Assembly: GCF_002042975.1 (NCBI RefSeq)
Contig: NW_018150206.1
Coordinates: 354,352-418,351, forward strand
Length of the DNA stretch: 64,000 bases
Origin: Orbicella faveolata
Lineage: Eukaryota > Cnidaria > Anthozoa > Scleractinia > Merulinidae
Reading direction: 5' to 3'
Shown here: positions 12,901-22,315 of the stretch, one piece after another
How positions within the stretch are numbered: position 1 is the stretch's first letter
Layout of the letters: every line of letters starts with the position of its first letter
Notes under the pieces: model-generated
Databases searched by the model: none
Told to the model about the DNA's origin: nothing
Seen by the model: the letters and a program-made list of their open reading frames with translations, nothing else
Position numbers and translations under genes: made by a program

Positions 12901-15900
12901 TCCTACCGTGAGACAGTTACAGAGGAATCCAACCAAACGTGCCTTTCAAAGTCACCAAACAAGCATAACCGACTGTTTATGAAAGCAGCTCCTTTTCAGG
13001 AAGGTCTGGCTGAAGATATAGACAGTGGAGATGTAAGCCACAAACAGGATTTTAAAGAACGTGCCAGAGTTTTAACTTCCAAGTATGGGTGGGATGGAAC
13101 AGAGGCCCGTAAGATTTGGTGCTTTGGGCCTGAGGCAACTGGTCCAAATATGGTGGTTGACTGCACAAAAGGAGTGCAATATCTGAATGAAATCAAGGAT
13201 AGTGTTGTAGCAGGATTCCAGTGGGCGATGAAAGAAGCTCCTCTCTGTGAAGAACATGCACGTGGTGTGAGGTTCAACATCCACGATGTCACTCTTCATG
13301 CTGATGCTATTCACCGGGGTGGTGGGCAGATTATTCCAACTGCTCGTCGCTGTTTCTTAGCCTGCATGCTGACTGCCAAGCCAGCACTCCTGGAACCAGT
13401 TTATTTGTGTGAAATTCAGGTATAAAGAAGTACATATCAAACACGAAGGAGCGTGTTTGGCCACTTTTCCTAACTCTGAGAAGAGAGTTGAAAATAAGAT
13501 GTGCAGCAGAGTATTTTTGAAGAACTTTGAGGTGTTTGGAAATATGGTCAAGCACTGTCCTGATTGTTTTATAAATCTTCTCAATTGAAACTAAAACTAA
13601 CAAGAAATTGAGAAGTAAAATCGTAAAAATTTGTGCTAATTATTAAGATCAGATATCTAAACACCGTCATGGTGAGGATTTCCTTTATTTAAATGCTATG
13701 GATTATTAATGAGTTTCAGAAGTAAACATCTCACTGTGTTGTCTGAAAAGGAGACATTTTGTTTGAAGGGATGTGAAAATAACTGTGATACTTCGAAGAA
13801 GACTGTATCTTATTGAAGTGCGATAATGATGGTTTATCTTCTGAAATGGCCACATCAAAATATAATTTGCAACCCACTGTAAGTAAATACTCCTGGGAGC
13901 ACAGTGCTGTCGGGGTAGGTGGTCAACAACTTTCAGGTGTCCACATCCGGGACGTTCCTGTTAGTGGAGGTTCCACCGAAGAGAAGCACTTTTTGAAGTA
14001 CAGGCACTTGCGTATTGGGAGCACTTCTGTATAGGGGTGCCAATTAACCATATTTCGCCCTGGGTCTGTTTTTGTTGTTGTTGTTTGTTTGTTTGTTTGT
14101 TTGTTTGTTTGTTTGTTTGTTTGTGGGGGCTCTCCACCTATGATCTCCAAACATTTTCACTCAGTATTAATCAAATTTATATGTTGTGTAAAGCATCCAA
14201 ACTTGTTTACACCAGTGATAATCATGTGTCGATCATCTGGTCACATTTCGCCAAGATGACGCCACACAATTTACAATCTTAATTTTAAACATTTTTCACA
14301 AAGTCAGAACAATCCCAACATTGATTTAAAAAATCGGGAGAAACATACATGTAAGGTTACCACAAATGTAAAGAATTTTAGTTAGAATTCTAGGCAGTGT
14401 AATTTCTTTTAAGTGTAAATGACTTTCAAACATTTGGTTGGAACAAAATGCAAACAGCGGCCAATTGATGCCCACAGATGTATAAATCCAGGGGTAACTC
14501 CAGACATAGTATTCGACTTGGGGACCTTAATGTTAATTTCCATGTTCTTTTGCAGTGTCCTGAGACTGCTGTTGGAGGCATTTATGGAGTGTTGAACAGG
14601 AGACGAGGGCATGTTTTTGAGGAAGGCCCAATTGCTGGAACTCCCATGTTCATTGTTAAGGCCTATTTGCCTGTTAATGAGTCTTTTGGTGAGTGGTTTA
14701 TCTTGCACCTCAGTCGAACAAAAAAATACAACGTCAAAGTTACACAAGGTGATGAAGAGTATTGTCCGTTGTAGCAATCTCATCCTCCAGATACCAAGCG
14801 TTGTCGGCCAGCAGTGACCGAACACTGATGCCGTGGGAAAAATCAAAAACCAGAACCAAAAGATCGTCACAGATCACCTCCAGGCCCAAGTCGTTCGAAG
14901 GCTGGATAACGCTATCCACAGGATAAATCACTATCCAGTAGATAAGTGTTCACAAAACAAACCACGCTATCAACGGGATAGTGATATAAACGGTGAATAG
15001 TGTTGTCCACCTTTCCAACAACCTGGGCCAGCACTTTATTGCAATTTATGTGCACTTGAAGGCGGATGCCCAAAAGTGAAATGTCTTACCCAAGAATATA
15101 ATGCAATGACCCTTACATGTGGTAAACTGTGCACTGCTTTGATTTAACCCAGAGACGTCTGTGCCGGCCCTGACGAGCGTTGTCCCTTGTCCCACTTTTG
15201 ACGTCATCAACTTTGACCGAGCTTGGCATCACTTAAAACTCAAGATCTGCAGGAGGAATAGATCTTTCCAATGAAACCCAGATCAGAGTGATTGGGTCAA
15301 CTGAGCCTGAAAAATGCACGAAATGTTTAAAAACGAGTGAAAAACTCGGAGCAAAATTTCCCTCAACTACACGTGGCTACTCCCTGGTAAGAATTCGCTT
15401 TCTCAGGAATTCGTGAATTAGAAGCGAGCCCAGTAGATCAACAACTGCAGCAAAAAGATAAGAAAAGGAAAGGGGAAAAAAATGACAAAACCCGAAAAGC
15501 TTAAGACGCCGGTAACTTTCTCGTCCCAAATTTTGATTTGTGCTAGTGACCGAGCAAAAATCTCAAAAAGTGATGCTAGTGGAAGGAAAGGCATGCTTTT
15601 TTGTTGCCAATGACTTTTTTAGTAGATTAGAGCTAATTAAGCTTATATCCAGGCTAAAAATGTCCAAAATGTAAAATAATGCGTTTTCAGTTTGCCAAAA
15701 AGCTCCAGGAGTTAATGGTTCATTACTTCCATGTGTGTTTTTTTAATTAGGTTTCACTGCTGATCTTCGCTCCAACACTGGTGGCCAGGCCTTCCCGCAA
15801 TGTGTGTTTGACCACTGGGAGCTAATGCGAGATGATGCTACAGAGCCCACGACAAGGTCTGGAAAAATAGTGGCTGAAACAAGGAAGAGGAAAGGTCTGT

Positions 15901-15944
15901 CAGAAGATATACCACCTTTGGATAGGTTCCTGGATAAACTATGA
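636..15944 (+). CDS. EEF2: Translation elongation factor 2 (EEF2), 3' part, with falsely duplicated exons
   Basis: EEF2 is the GTPase that drives ribosomal translocation in the cytosol. The 5' exons (G domain) lie left of the window. Visible coding exons are 636-911, 2223-2395, 4540-4678, 5153-5380, 6524-7060, 8188-8320 and 15751-15944. Phases agree at every GT-AG junction, and the protein closely follows animal EEF2 from domain II to the C-terminal LDRFLDKL and a TGA stop at 15942. The diphthamide loop [11 protein letters not shown] is intact, with the modified His at codon 6953-6955. Exons 3 to 6 of this set recur at 10899-11037, 11512-11739, 12883-13419 and 14556-14688, and a stub of the last exon occurs at 9383-9399, because of the block duplication described separately. 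I infer one real gene in which only one exon set is used. The stretch 1-635 is EEF2 intron with one hairpin. Confidence 0.95.
1200..1406. repeat. Palindrome of two inverted tRNA-like SINE modules
   Basis: The arms 1200-1294 and 1312-1406 are 95-bp inverted repeats with scattered mismatches and a 17-bp centre. Each arm holds a tRNA B-box-like sequence, GGTTCAATTCC on the minus strand (1272-1282) and GGTTGGACTCC on the plus strand (1324-1334). Each also shares a CTTTTTCTTTGTCCC-type tail. It lies in an EEF2 intron. Confidence 0.65.
2223..2395 (+). CDS. EEF2: EEF2 exon: domain II
   Basis: This 173-bp exon encodes [13 protein letters not shown] and [18 protein letters not shown], domain II of EEF2. 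It ends two bases into an Arg codon that is completed by the exon at 4540 (or its copy at 10899). It occurs once. The downstream intron contains the palindromic element 2994-4189. Confidence 0.95.
2994..4189. mobile_element. Non-autonomous DNA transposon with about 215-bp terminal inverted repeats
   Basis: The sequence from 2994 rightward (TTACTACCATTTTTGAGC) is the imperfect reverse complement of the sequence ending at 4189 over about 215 bp, including GTTTGTCTAGACAAA and CCTGAATGTTTCTGCAC. The 1.2 kb between shows no transposase. No clear target-site duplication was found. The right half recurs at about 9401-10548 through the block duplication. Confidence 0.65.
4540..4678 (+). CDS. EEF2: EEF2 exon: end of domain II (block copy 1)
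   Basis: This 139-bp exon encodes [20 protein letters not shown] and [17 protein letters not shown]. An equivalent exon lies at 10899-11037 in block copy 2. The intron base changes near 4392 and 4424 versus 10751 and 10783 show the copies are not exactly identical. Confidence 0.94.
5153..5380 (+). CDS. EEF2: EEF2 exon: domain III (block copy 1)
   Basis: This 76-codon exon begins [19 protein letters not shown] and carries [20 protein letters not shown], the strongly conserved domain III core. It is repeated at 11512-11739. The following 1.1 kb intron shows no recognisable gene, and I could not support a snoRNA in it. Confidence 0.95.
6524..7060 (+). CDS. EEF2: EEF2 exon: domain IV with diphthamide histidine (block copy 1)
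   Basis: This is the largest exon (179 codons), covering domain IV. It encodes [56 protein letters not shown] and [20 protein letters not shown]. The His in AIHRGGGQ is the residue converted to diphthamide, the target of ADP-ribosylating toxins, so the factor looks functional. It is repeated at 12883-13419. Confidence 0.96.
7711..7756. repeat. GTT/GTTT microsatellite
   Basis: (GTT)n followed by (GTTT)n in an EEF2 intron. The copy at 14070-14124 has one GTT fewer and three GTTT more, giving the 9-bp offset change between block copies. Confidence 0.9.
8188..8320 (+). CDS. EEF2: EEF2 exon: domain V (block copy 1)
   Basis: This 133-bp exon encodes [34 protein letters not shown] and the first base of the next Gly codon. 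It joins in phase to the last exon at 15751. The copy is at 14556-14688. In block copy 1 the final exon begins at 9383 but is cut after 17 bases by the N at 9400. Confidence 0.95.
8515..8661. mobile_element. Short palindromic MITE
   Basis: The ends GGCCCA and TGGGCC bracket 147 bp in which GGATAACGCTATCCAC and related sequence on the left pair with ATAGTGTTGTCCACC on the right, and GGATAAATCACTATCC pairs with GGATAGTGATATAAAC. It lies in the last EEF2 intron, with a copy at 14883-15029. Confidence 0.7.
8778..8867. repeat. Dispersed repeat shared with the right edge of the window
   Basis: The sequence from AACCCAGAGACGTCTGTG to TTGGCATCACTTA resembles 63901-64000 in order and spacing, including GACGTCATCAACTTTGACC against GACATCATCACCTTTGACC. 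It is also copied at 15146-15235. I do not recognise the family. Confidence 0.6.
9400..9400. other. Single-N contig joint
   Basis: One N separates the two copies of block 1. Similar single Ns lie at 29259, 44512 and 51745. Some scaffolders use one N for joints with negative estimated gap size, which fits the repeated sequence on both sides of three of the four. Confidence 0.8.
9401..15767. repeat. Duplicated block 1, copy 2 (6.37 kb)
   Basis: Second copy of 3042-9399. It starts directly after the N at 9400, at the base matching 3042, and continues without a break into the unique EEF2 3' end and downstream DNA. Confidence 0.93.
10899..14688 (+). CDS. EEF2: EEF2 exons, second copy (10899-11037, 11512-11739, 12883-13419, 14556-14688)
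   Basis: These four exons repeat those at 4540-8320 with no coding difference that I noticed. The coordinate offset is 6359 up to a TTTG microsatellite and 6368 after it. They join in phase to the complete terminal exon at 15751-15944, but they lack copies of the exons at 636 and 2223. If read as real, the gene would encode a protein with domains II to V twice. I infer an unmerged haplotype instead. Confidence 0.9.
15751..15944 (+). CDS. EEF2: EEF2 last coding exon
   Basis: The exon encodes [20 protein letters not shown], a somewhat diverged linker, then [19 protein letters not shown] and FLDKL before TGA at 15942-15944. The start follows a TTTAATTAG acceptor and completes the split Gly codon. 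Poly(A) signals AATAAA follow at 16039-16044 and 16151-16156. Confidence 0.95.
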
Positions 15945-16038
15945 AGTGGGTTTTATACTCCTCGAAGTAAACACCAGTTGAATTAGCGACTGAGGACGTT
16001 GCCAACATTATCTTAACCAACTAAGAAACTAAGCGAAT

Positions 16039-16156
16039 AATAAAGAAGTTCAGTTATCGTAGTTTATGTATGTCATCTACTTTGCAGTGACGGGCATCGT
16101 GACAGATGTTTCTGGAATTTTAAAGGCTGTTTGCTACAGCCACAGAAATCAATAAA
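16039..16156 (+). terminator. EEF2 polyadenylation signals
   Basis: There are two AATAAA hexamers, at 16039-16044 and 16151-16156, 95 and 207 bases after the EEF2 stop. Either would give a normal short 3' UTR. Confidence 0.6.
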
Positions 16157-16402
16157 ATGCTATGTAGCTTTGCTGTGGGACTCTGGTTTTAGTTTCTTCT
16201 CTGAGTATATTACGTAAACTCTGATTGGGATAATCCTTTTTTGTGCTCTTGGACCACCTTGGGTTGGTGTAAACCGACTCGTCTTCCCCTGGTCTCTCAA
16301 GAACTTTCGGTAACTTTTCGTTATCTCGGGTTTGCCCTCACTGGATCTGCTAAAAATTTCTCCGAAATCGTTAAGAACCCCCTAGTCTGGTTCACGCTCA
16401 TT

Positions 16403-16520
16403 AAGGGCCCCGTCCACACTAGGCCGTAGAAATTGGAAAACGGAGTTGTCACACTGAAAACCCATCAAATGTTTTCCGTTCACACTACGCCGGAGAAATA
16501 TGAAAACGCGACAATCACCA
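16403..16520. repeat. Putative interspersed repeat after EEF2
   Basis: Starts GGCCCCGTCCACACT and contains related phrases, GTTTTCCGTTCACACTACG and GGAGAAATATGAAAACG, repeated in diverged form. It looks like a short dispersed element. No coding potential was seen. Confidence 0.35.
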
Positions 16521-16921
16521 GTCATTTTGGATTTGTGGTTGAGGAAGGTATCTAGACACCTCCCCACCAGGGACCAATCGCCAACAAGGAGATGAAATAG
16601 AGTAAAGTAGTGGAGAATTCTCTATTTTCCAATTACCCATAATTCATTCTTTTTGCCCCACAAATTTTGCATCGACTCTACTCAAATCCGCTTCCACTGC
16701 CATGTTGGACTCTCCTTTCGTTCCCTTTCCTACACCTACATGCGAACTCGCGGGAAGTTGCACGGGAGCAGTAAGCATGCGCGAGCTACGAGCGACGGCA
16801 GTTCGAGAATTGTTTGTTTTGTTTGGTTTTGTTTCTTTGTTTTTCGTTTGTTGTGTTGGTTTCTTTTGTTTCAAAAACGTGATATGCTACCCAAGTTACT
16901 AATGCAGCCCTTCCTTTTATA

Positions 16922-17044
16922 TAGCCTGCGTAGCTGGTGGTTTAGTGGGTTTGGAGTATAGGAACGTACAGAGTGTGACTCGTCGCATGCTCTCGCGCTC
17001 TACAGCAGCTAAACCGCTGGCTAAACCGCAAGCTACGCAGGCTA
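16922..17044. mobile_element. MITE with TAGCCTGCGTAGC termini
   Basis: The left end TAGCCTGCGTAGCTGGTGG pairs with the right end GCAAGCTACGCAGGCTA, and GGTTTAG/CTAAACC continues the inverted repeat. The terminal 13 bases match the element at 49981-50217. A clean target duplication is not visible. Confidence 0.7.
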
Positions 17045-17779
17045 CCTTTCCTAACGCGATTTAAGGCTCCGTTAGACTTCACACCTGTCTGAAGAGAGTC
17101 GCCTACAAACAACGAAAAAGATGAAACTCGGGTGGATTTTAATTGGTCTTACAGAAGGTCAAGTTTAATTCAAGATTTTTCTCCAGTCTTTATATGGTAA
17201 TAGTTTTATACCTCATATTATCTTAAACGATGGGGAATAGGGTAAAATAATCTTTATTTCTTTGTTAACGCGTCTCGCAGCTACTCGGAAATATTTCCAT
17301 TTCATTCCAGTTTAGCCCAGTATCCTCCATTTTGCCAGGTTCCAGCGAATCTAACCTCGCTCACACAGCCGCCCACACTCTGGGAACGAATCATCAAGCT
17401 TGGCGCGCTCTGTGATGCTCGTGACATCATTGTAACTTACAAGTGAATCAATCCGATTGTAAATCCTTTTTTCCTTGTATATAATTCCTAAACTCAGTAA
17501 ATAAACAAAGAGATGATCCTCTTACCCTGTTTTATCAGTGTTTTTTTTCACCTTAACCCTTCAGGGAAGTAAAATTGTTGATCATCTGTTTCCTCGCGCT
17601 AACATGCCAGCAATTTATAAAACTGAATCTGATTGGTTTAAAACAGCGCGCGCGTTTACTCTCCCTTGTTACGTCACAAAGTAAAACAGTTCGTTCAGAA
17701 AGAGACAAGCACCTGGTTGGCCGTGTCTTTTTAAACACTTAAATTTTTATTAAATAAAACAACGACTTGAACAGTTAAA
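17045..17779 (+). promoter_or_regulatory. Intergenic stretch and likely promoter of the 17780 gene
   Basis: There is no open frame of note here. Upstream of the ATG at 17780, around 17630-17700, are an ATTGG (inverted CCAAT), a GCGCGCGCG run and TTACGTCAC, a CRE-like site. The gene's phase-consistent first exon follows. The promoter role is inferred from position only. Confidence 0.35.
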
Positions 17780-19274
17780 ATGGGTCTAACTTGGAGCTCG
17801 TATAAGTTGAAGAGAAAAGAGAAAAAAGATTATAAAAGGTAAGTGAACATAGGTGCCGTTTAACTGCTGACAGCGCATTTAACATCTGTAAAAAAGAAAC
17901 ATCCAGAGTTTGAAAATTAAGTAAGCGAATCGTTAATAACTAGATTTCATGCGTGATTATCACTTCAACTTTTTACGCGAAAACAGGTTTCATTCTGCGT
18001 TTTGTTGTTTCCTTTTTTGCAGACGCATACAACTATAATATCACTAAGACATTTTTTTAAAGATCTCTACCCTTAATAGACTAACTCTTTTTGTCCAACA
18101 GAAAGTTAAGAAACCAGTTAAAAGAAGCAGAGGAGTGTGTTACTCGTCTCCAGGAACAGCTGCAGCTTGAAAATGGGTGAGTTTTCCAAGTGTGTCTACC
18201 ATATGGGCTCGGCTACAACACCACAATTTTAACCTTAATAGAGGGCGTTTTTAATTTGTTTTTACCTTTTCCTTTTATGTTTCCATTACGAGAATAAATA
18301 GTTTCTTAGCTAAGAAAGCATAAGTACTAGCGCCTAGTCCCCTCCAATGATTGGACTCCGCCGATGCTTGGACGCGCTGCACCACAATGAAAAGAGGAAT
18401 AAAGGGAAAGCTCTTAACTGTATTTTAGCTTTTAATGGATTTAGACAGTGGTCACCTTAACTCAGATCAATAATTTTGCTGACATCTGAGAACGTGATAT
18501 CCTTTGTCTGAAATATAGACGTCTGAAATGGAAGTAATAATTCCTTCTCTTAGACGTGTGAATATCAGTTGTATTCAAGGTAACTTAATGGAGGTTCTCT
18601 CTCTTTTCTCGTTTCTGTAGGTTACTCGATCAGTTCCAAAGCTGCCAACCCTCTGACTCAATGCCTGATACTGCTATAGCCAATGCAGATTGCATAGTGG
18701 CTGAAATGGAGCAGGAGGTTCAAGCATTGGAGCGAAAGCTTTTCCTTGAGGAAATTGCAGTCACGGTTAATGTTACAAACGAGCGGTGCGATTTTCTAGA
18801 CAGGAACTTCAGGTAAAAGACTGTATTTCTCTTAGTGTTAGTGGTTCCAAGAAAGTGATGGTTTATATTCTGGGTCACGCTATATTCTCTATCCCTACTC
18901 TTTGATCTATTAATGCATTAAACGACTGAGGCGGTGAAGAGACGAAAGGGTGCTAGAAGAATGGCGACCACGCAGCCAGGTCGTTAACCCTATTCCCCAA
19001 CAAGAAACCTGTTCAGTCACGAGCTCCACGTGACCAGACTGCAAGCTACCTATAAATATGTTAACCTAATCCTTGTTTTTATGTCTTTGGTCTTTACAGA
19101 CTTCTTCACAACAACGAGACAAGCCTTCATAGGCAAAGTTCAGTCTGTGAAACAGACCTGGCAACGTTAAAACTAAAACAGGAAGCTTGTCAGTTTGGTC
19201 ATTTTCTACAAGCAAATCCAGTGGAAGAATGGACTGTCTGCTCTCTTCCTAATCTTTACTGCAGAGACTTGTGA
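17780..19274 (+). CDS. Unrecognised 166-residue charged coiled-coil-like protein
   Basis: There are four coding exons, 17780-17838, 18102-18176, 18621-18812 and 19100-19274, all GT-AG and in phase, 501 bp including TGA at 19272. The protein opens MGLTWSSYKLKRKEKKDYKR, very basic. A Glu/Gln/Leu-rich helix with heptad character follows (RNQLKEAEECVTRLQEQLQL, about residues 22-41). A second helical acidic stretch (MEQEVQALERKLFLEE) spans about residues 75-90, and the C-terminus is Cys- and Trp-containing (EWTVCSLPNLYCRDL). There is no signal peptide or transmembrane segment. An AATAAA signal at 19433-19438 supports the 3' end. I do not recognise the family. A small coiled-coil scaffold or ciliary/centrosomal protein is possible but unsupported. 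Confidence 0.75.
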
Positions 19275-19432
19275 ACGGCAAGTCTTGTGAACTTGGTTGT
19301 CAAACAAATGATATCAGTTCCCTGTGCAGATTTTAAAAGATTTCAGGAGAAAGCTAGATTTATCAATATTTTACTGCAGAAGAATTTGATGTAAATATGT
19401 AATGAAATTTTGTATTATAATTAAATATGAAC

Positions 19433-19438
19433 AATAAA
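19433..19438 (+). terminator. Polyadenylation signal of the 17780 gene
   Basis: AATAAA 159 bases after the stop codon, in AT-rich sequence. Confidence 0.6.
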
Positions 19439-20092
19439 ACGAATCGTGCATCGTTTTCTTGTGTGTCTGAAGGTTAAGCATATCGCTCAGGCTTTTGCCT
19501 CCGATGTATTGGAGAGACTAAAGATATAGAATACCAACACCATGCTGGTCGTTTCTGTTCCATCTGTTTCCAGAAAGGTTGTCCAATGGTATTACCGAAG
19601 CGTAAAAACTTACGCGACAGTATCGAATTAAGTGTATTATGAGTAGCTATAGTTCACTGTTGCTCGATCATAGCTTTTGAACAAAGCTGACCGTTCACAT
19701 ATCACCGTAAATCCCGATGTACATTTGCCTTTCATTACACTTAGGTATCGTGAACTTGGATCAAGCTAGAACAGAGAACTACCATCCGCCATAATACCTG
19801 TTTTAAGGGGAGAGTAAGCTATAACTCGTTTTGAGAAAACGAGCTTTGAACTTACAGTACAGAAATTCTCAAAATAAAACTGGCATTCCCCAGTAGGTGG
19901 CAGATTTAATCAGCCGGTGTCAGTTTACAATACAGTTCTAGGGTCCGAAGATATTTTTTTCATAATCTTTGGTCTTTTAGCTTTCCAAAAATGTATACTT
20001 TGCCATCTTACCACAAGAAAAGTTTGAAAAAAATGGTGTGTTTTTAGGTTAATTAACCTCCACCTCAAATGACCTTGCTCTCCATGCCAGGA

Positions 20093-20175
20093 GTTCTCGT
20101 AGCTCAGTGGATAGAGCGCCCGCCTGGTGTTCGGTAAGAAAGGCTGTCCGTCCCTGATGGGAACAGTTTCGCCAT
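20093..20175 (+). mobile_element. tRNA-derived SINE fragment
   Basis: A near-canonical tRNA A box, GTAGCTCAGTGGATAGAGCG, lies at about 20099-20118, followed at tRNA-like spacing by a decayed B-box region (GGCTGTCCGTCCC). A G-rich run (about 20235-20270) and AT-rich simple sequence follow. The flank 19440-20092 shows nothing else. Confidence 0.65.
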
Positions 20176-20519
20176 GTAATAGCCTGTGTACTGCCGCCCC
20201 TCCCCTCATAAAAATATCCCCGATCTTTTTTTTGAGGGGGGGGGGGGTAGGGGAGGGTGAGGGGGTACATGTTTTGAGTTCGGCTGACAATATTTTTAGC
20301 GCTAGACCTATTTCTATTTATTTAAATATATATATTGATTTATTGATCGATCGATTAATTGATTCATTCATTCATACCTGTCCTGAATTAGTCTAGTGCT
20401 GGCCCTCTCTCTAATCACCGTGAGCGTGGTTTTCGTGAGAGAGCGCTTCTGCGCCACGCCCCACGGCTTCACTCCAGTTGGTCAGCGACTGGCCTAATTC
20501 GTACCCAGCGCCTCTCCAA

Positions 20520-20621
20520 GCTCCGGTCCTCATGTTCAGTGTGAGTCGCAAAAACGTTCCGTAGACTGTTCCGGCAAAGCTCGAATAGAAAACGGCTCTT
20601 TACGAGGATTGAAACAAGAAG
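20520..20621 (+). other. Candidate 5' UTR exon of the HEPN-like gene
   Basis: A GC-richer patch ends GAAACAAGAAG followed by a strong donor GTAAGAAC at 20622. The next plausible acceptor in frame context is just upstream of the ATG at 22316 (TTATTAAG). This is an inference from position and splice-site quality. Confidence 0.3.
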
Positions 20622-20677
20622 GTAAGAACTAGTTACTTAGTGTAAGCAGCTGACTTCCAATCAAAGCGATCTTGTCA

Positions 20678-20852
20678 AGAAACGAAACACAAACCGCGGT
20701 GATAAACATGAAACCAAAACGCATGTTAAACAAAGTTAATTTCCTTGACGTTTCGTATGTGTATGTTGTACATACGAAACGTCAAGGAAATAAACTTTGT
20801 TTAACATGCGTTTTGGTTCCATGTTTATCACCGCGGTTTGTGTTTTGTTTCT
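20678..20852. repeat. Long hairpin with 83-bp arms
   Basis: 20678-20760 and 20770-20852 are reverse complements with three mismatches and a 9-bp centre. The arms contain ACCGCGGTGATAAACATG and CTTGACGTTTCGTATGT. It looks like a recent foldback MITE. No target duplication was identified. From 20853 to about 22300 I see no gene or clear repeat. Confidence 0.85.
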
Positions 20853-22315
20853 TCTAAAGCTACGATGGCCAAGGAAAAAGAGTGTTTACGATCTTGTCAA
20901 TTTTAGTCCCGAAGCTTTCAATACAGTTACACTTCAGTTACACTTCCGGTTTGAGCTTTTAATGGAAGTGAACGGGTAGAGTCTTCTATTCATTATTAGA
21001 ATTCTTGCATTATCTGAAACCCTCTGGAATGAACGGAGCAACTTCAGAATACCCGGCCACTTTATTTACATGTGCCGGTGTGCTTTGAAGAACGAGGTAT
21101 CTAGCAATAGTTGCTATTCTTATTCAATGAGATGCTAATAATAATGTATACGAAAATTAGTATGGGTTGAGAATCAAAACTGATTCAATTTTGCATAAAT
21201 GAGGCCCTGTCAGTGTAAATTCTAATACAAGAAGCTCTAGCAGGCTTAAAACCGGGACGTTTATAGTTATTAATTTTGTTCTTAATACAAAAACTAAGTT
21301 AAATTGATTTTTGAACCAAAAATAGACTCCCAATATTAAAAAATATTATATTTCCTACGTTCCATGCATTACACTTCTAACATGATATGTGTCAGTTATT
21401 CAGGCTTAAGAAGATCATGTGCAAACATGCAAAATAAATTTCTATTGTTCAGACAACCTCAGAGAAATAATCAAATACAGGTTTTCCACTTTTTTGTTGT
21501 ATTAGCCCTTTCTTACTGTCCAGATGTATTTTGTTTTGTGATTTACAGGGCAATGCCCCTTTTACTGTATTTTTTTTTCCTCTGGGCATACATCTCTTTA
21601 CATTCTGTGGAATAGAAATTTGCTGGATGAATGTTTCCAGCCTCCCGAAATCTTTCTAGCAATTAGCCCTGATTTTCACTCATGGTAAACTTGGGCCACA
21701 TGGGGAGGTCTCAGTTGAATCACATACTAAATGAAAAAAAAACCATGAGCAGAACATGAACCAGGCTCGGCCCTAGGTTGTCCCGGTTAATAAGCTTATG
21801 AGTTACCAGCGCGAAAAGGAGCCAGTCAACACATAAAACAACTTCATGGCAATGGGCAGTTTCTGCTCTAAGATGCACCAGCAGGGAATCTTGGTAACTG
21901 TATAAATTTCATCAAAATAAATATCCAGTCCAACATGGTGAATACAATAATTATTACCATGATTCCCTACTGGTGCATCTCATAAAGGGAACTGGCTAAT
22001 GATGTTCTCTTGATAGTATTCTTATTTGCAAAATTTGTGATATCAGTTGGTATTTAAATGCACTGCTACCTTCTAATGTCGACCTCTGACCAATGATGCC
22101 ATTTTGCATCTACTAAAATCCAGTAAGTAACAATTTGACATCAGTTATTTTAAGCTTCCCATTATTTCAAACTCAAACCCATTTCCCTTGATTGTGCCCT
22201 AGTTTTGTTTCTTCAGTTACTTACTGTTGTAAACTAGTACTAATACTAGTCATCTTGCTTATTTTGTTTGTCAGAAATTGTCCAATTTCTCACTGGTTAT
22301 TAAGGATACAGGGAT

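Noticed and set aside
4540-15944. Two tandem EEF2 genes or an EEF2 with doubled domains
   Set aside because: The second copy lacks the upstream exons, the first lacks the end, and the junction is an N with near-identical sequence on both sides. Haplotype or overlap is simpler.
20099-20175. A functional tRNA gene
   Set aside because: Only the A box is good. The B box and acceptor stem do not pair, so it is a SINE relic.
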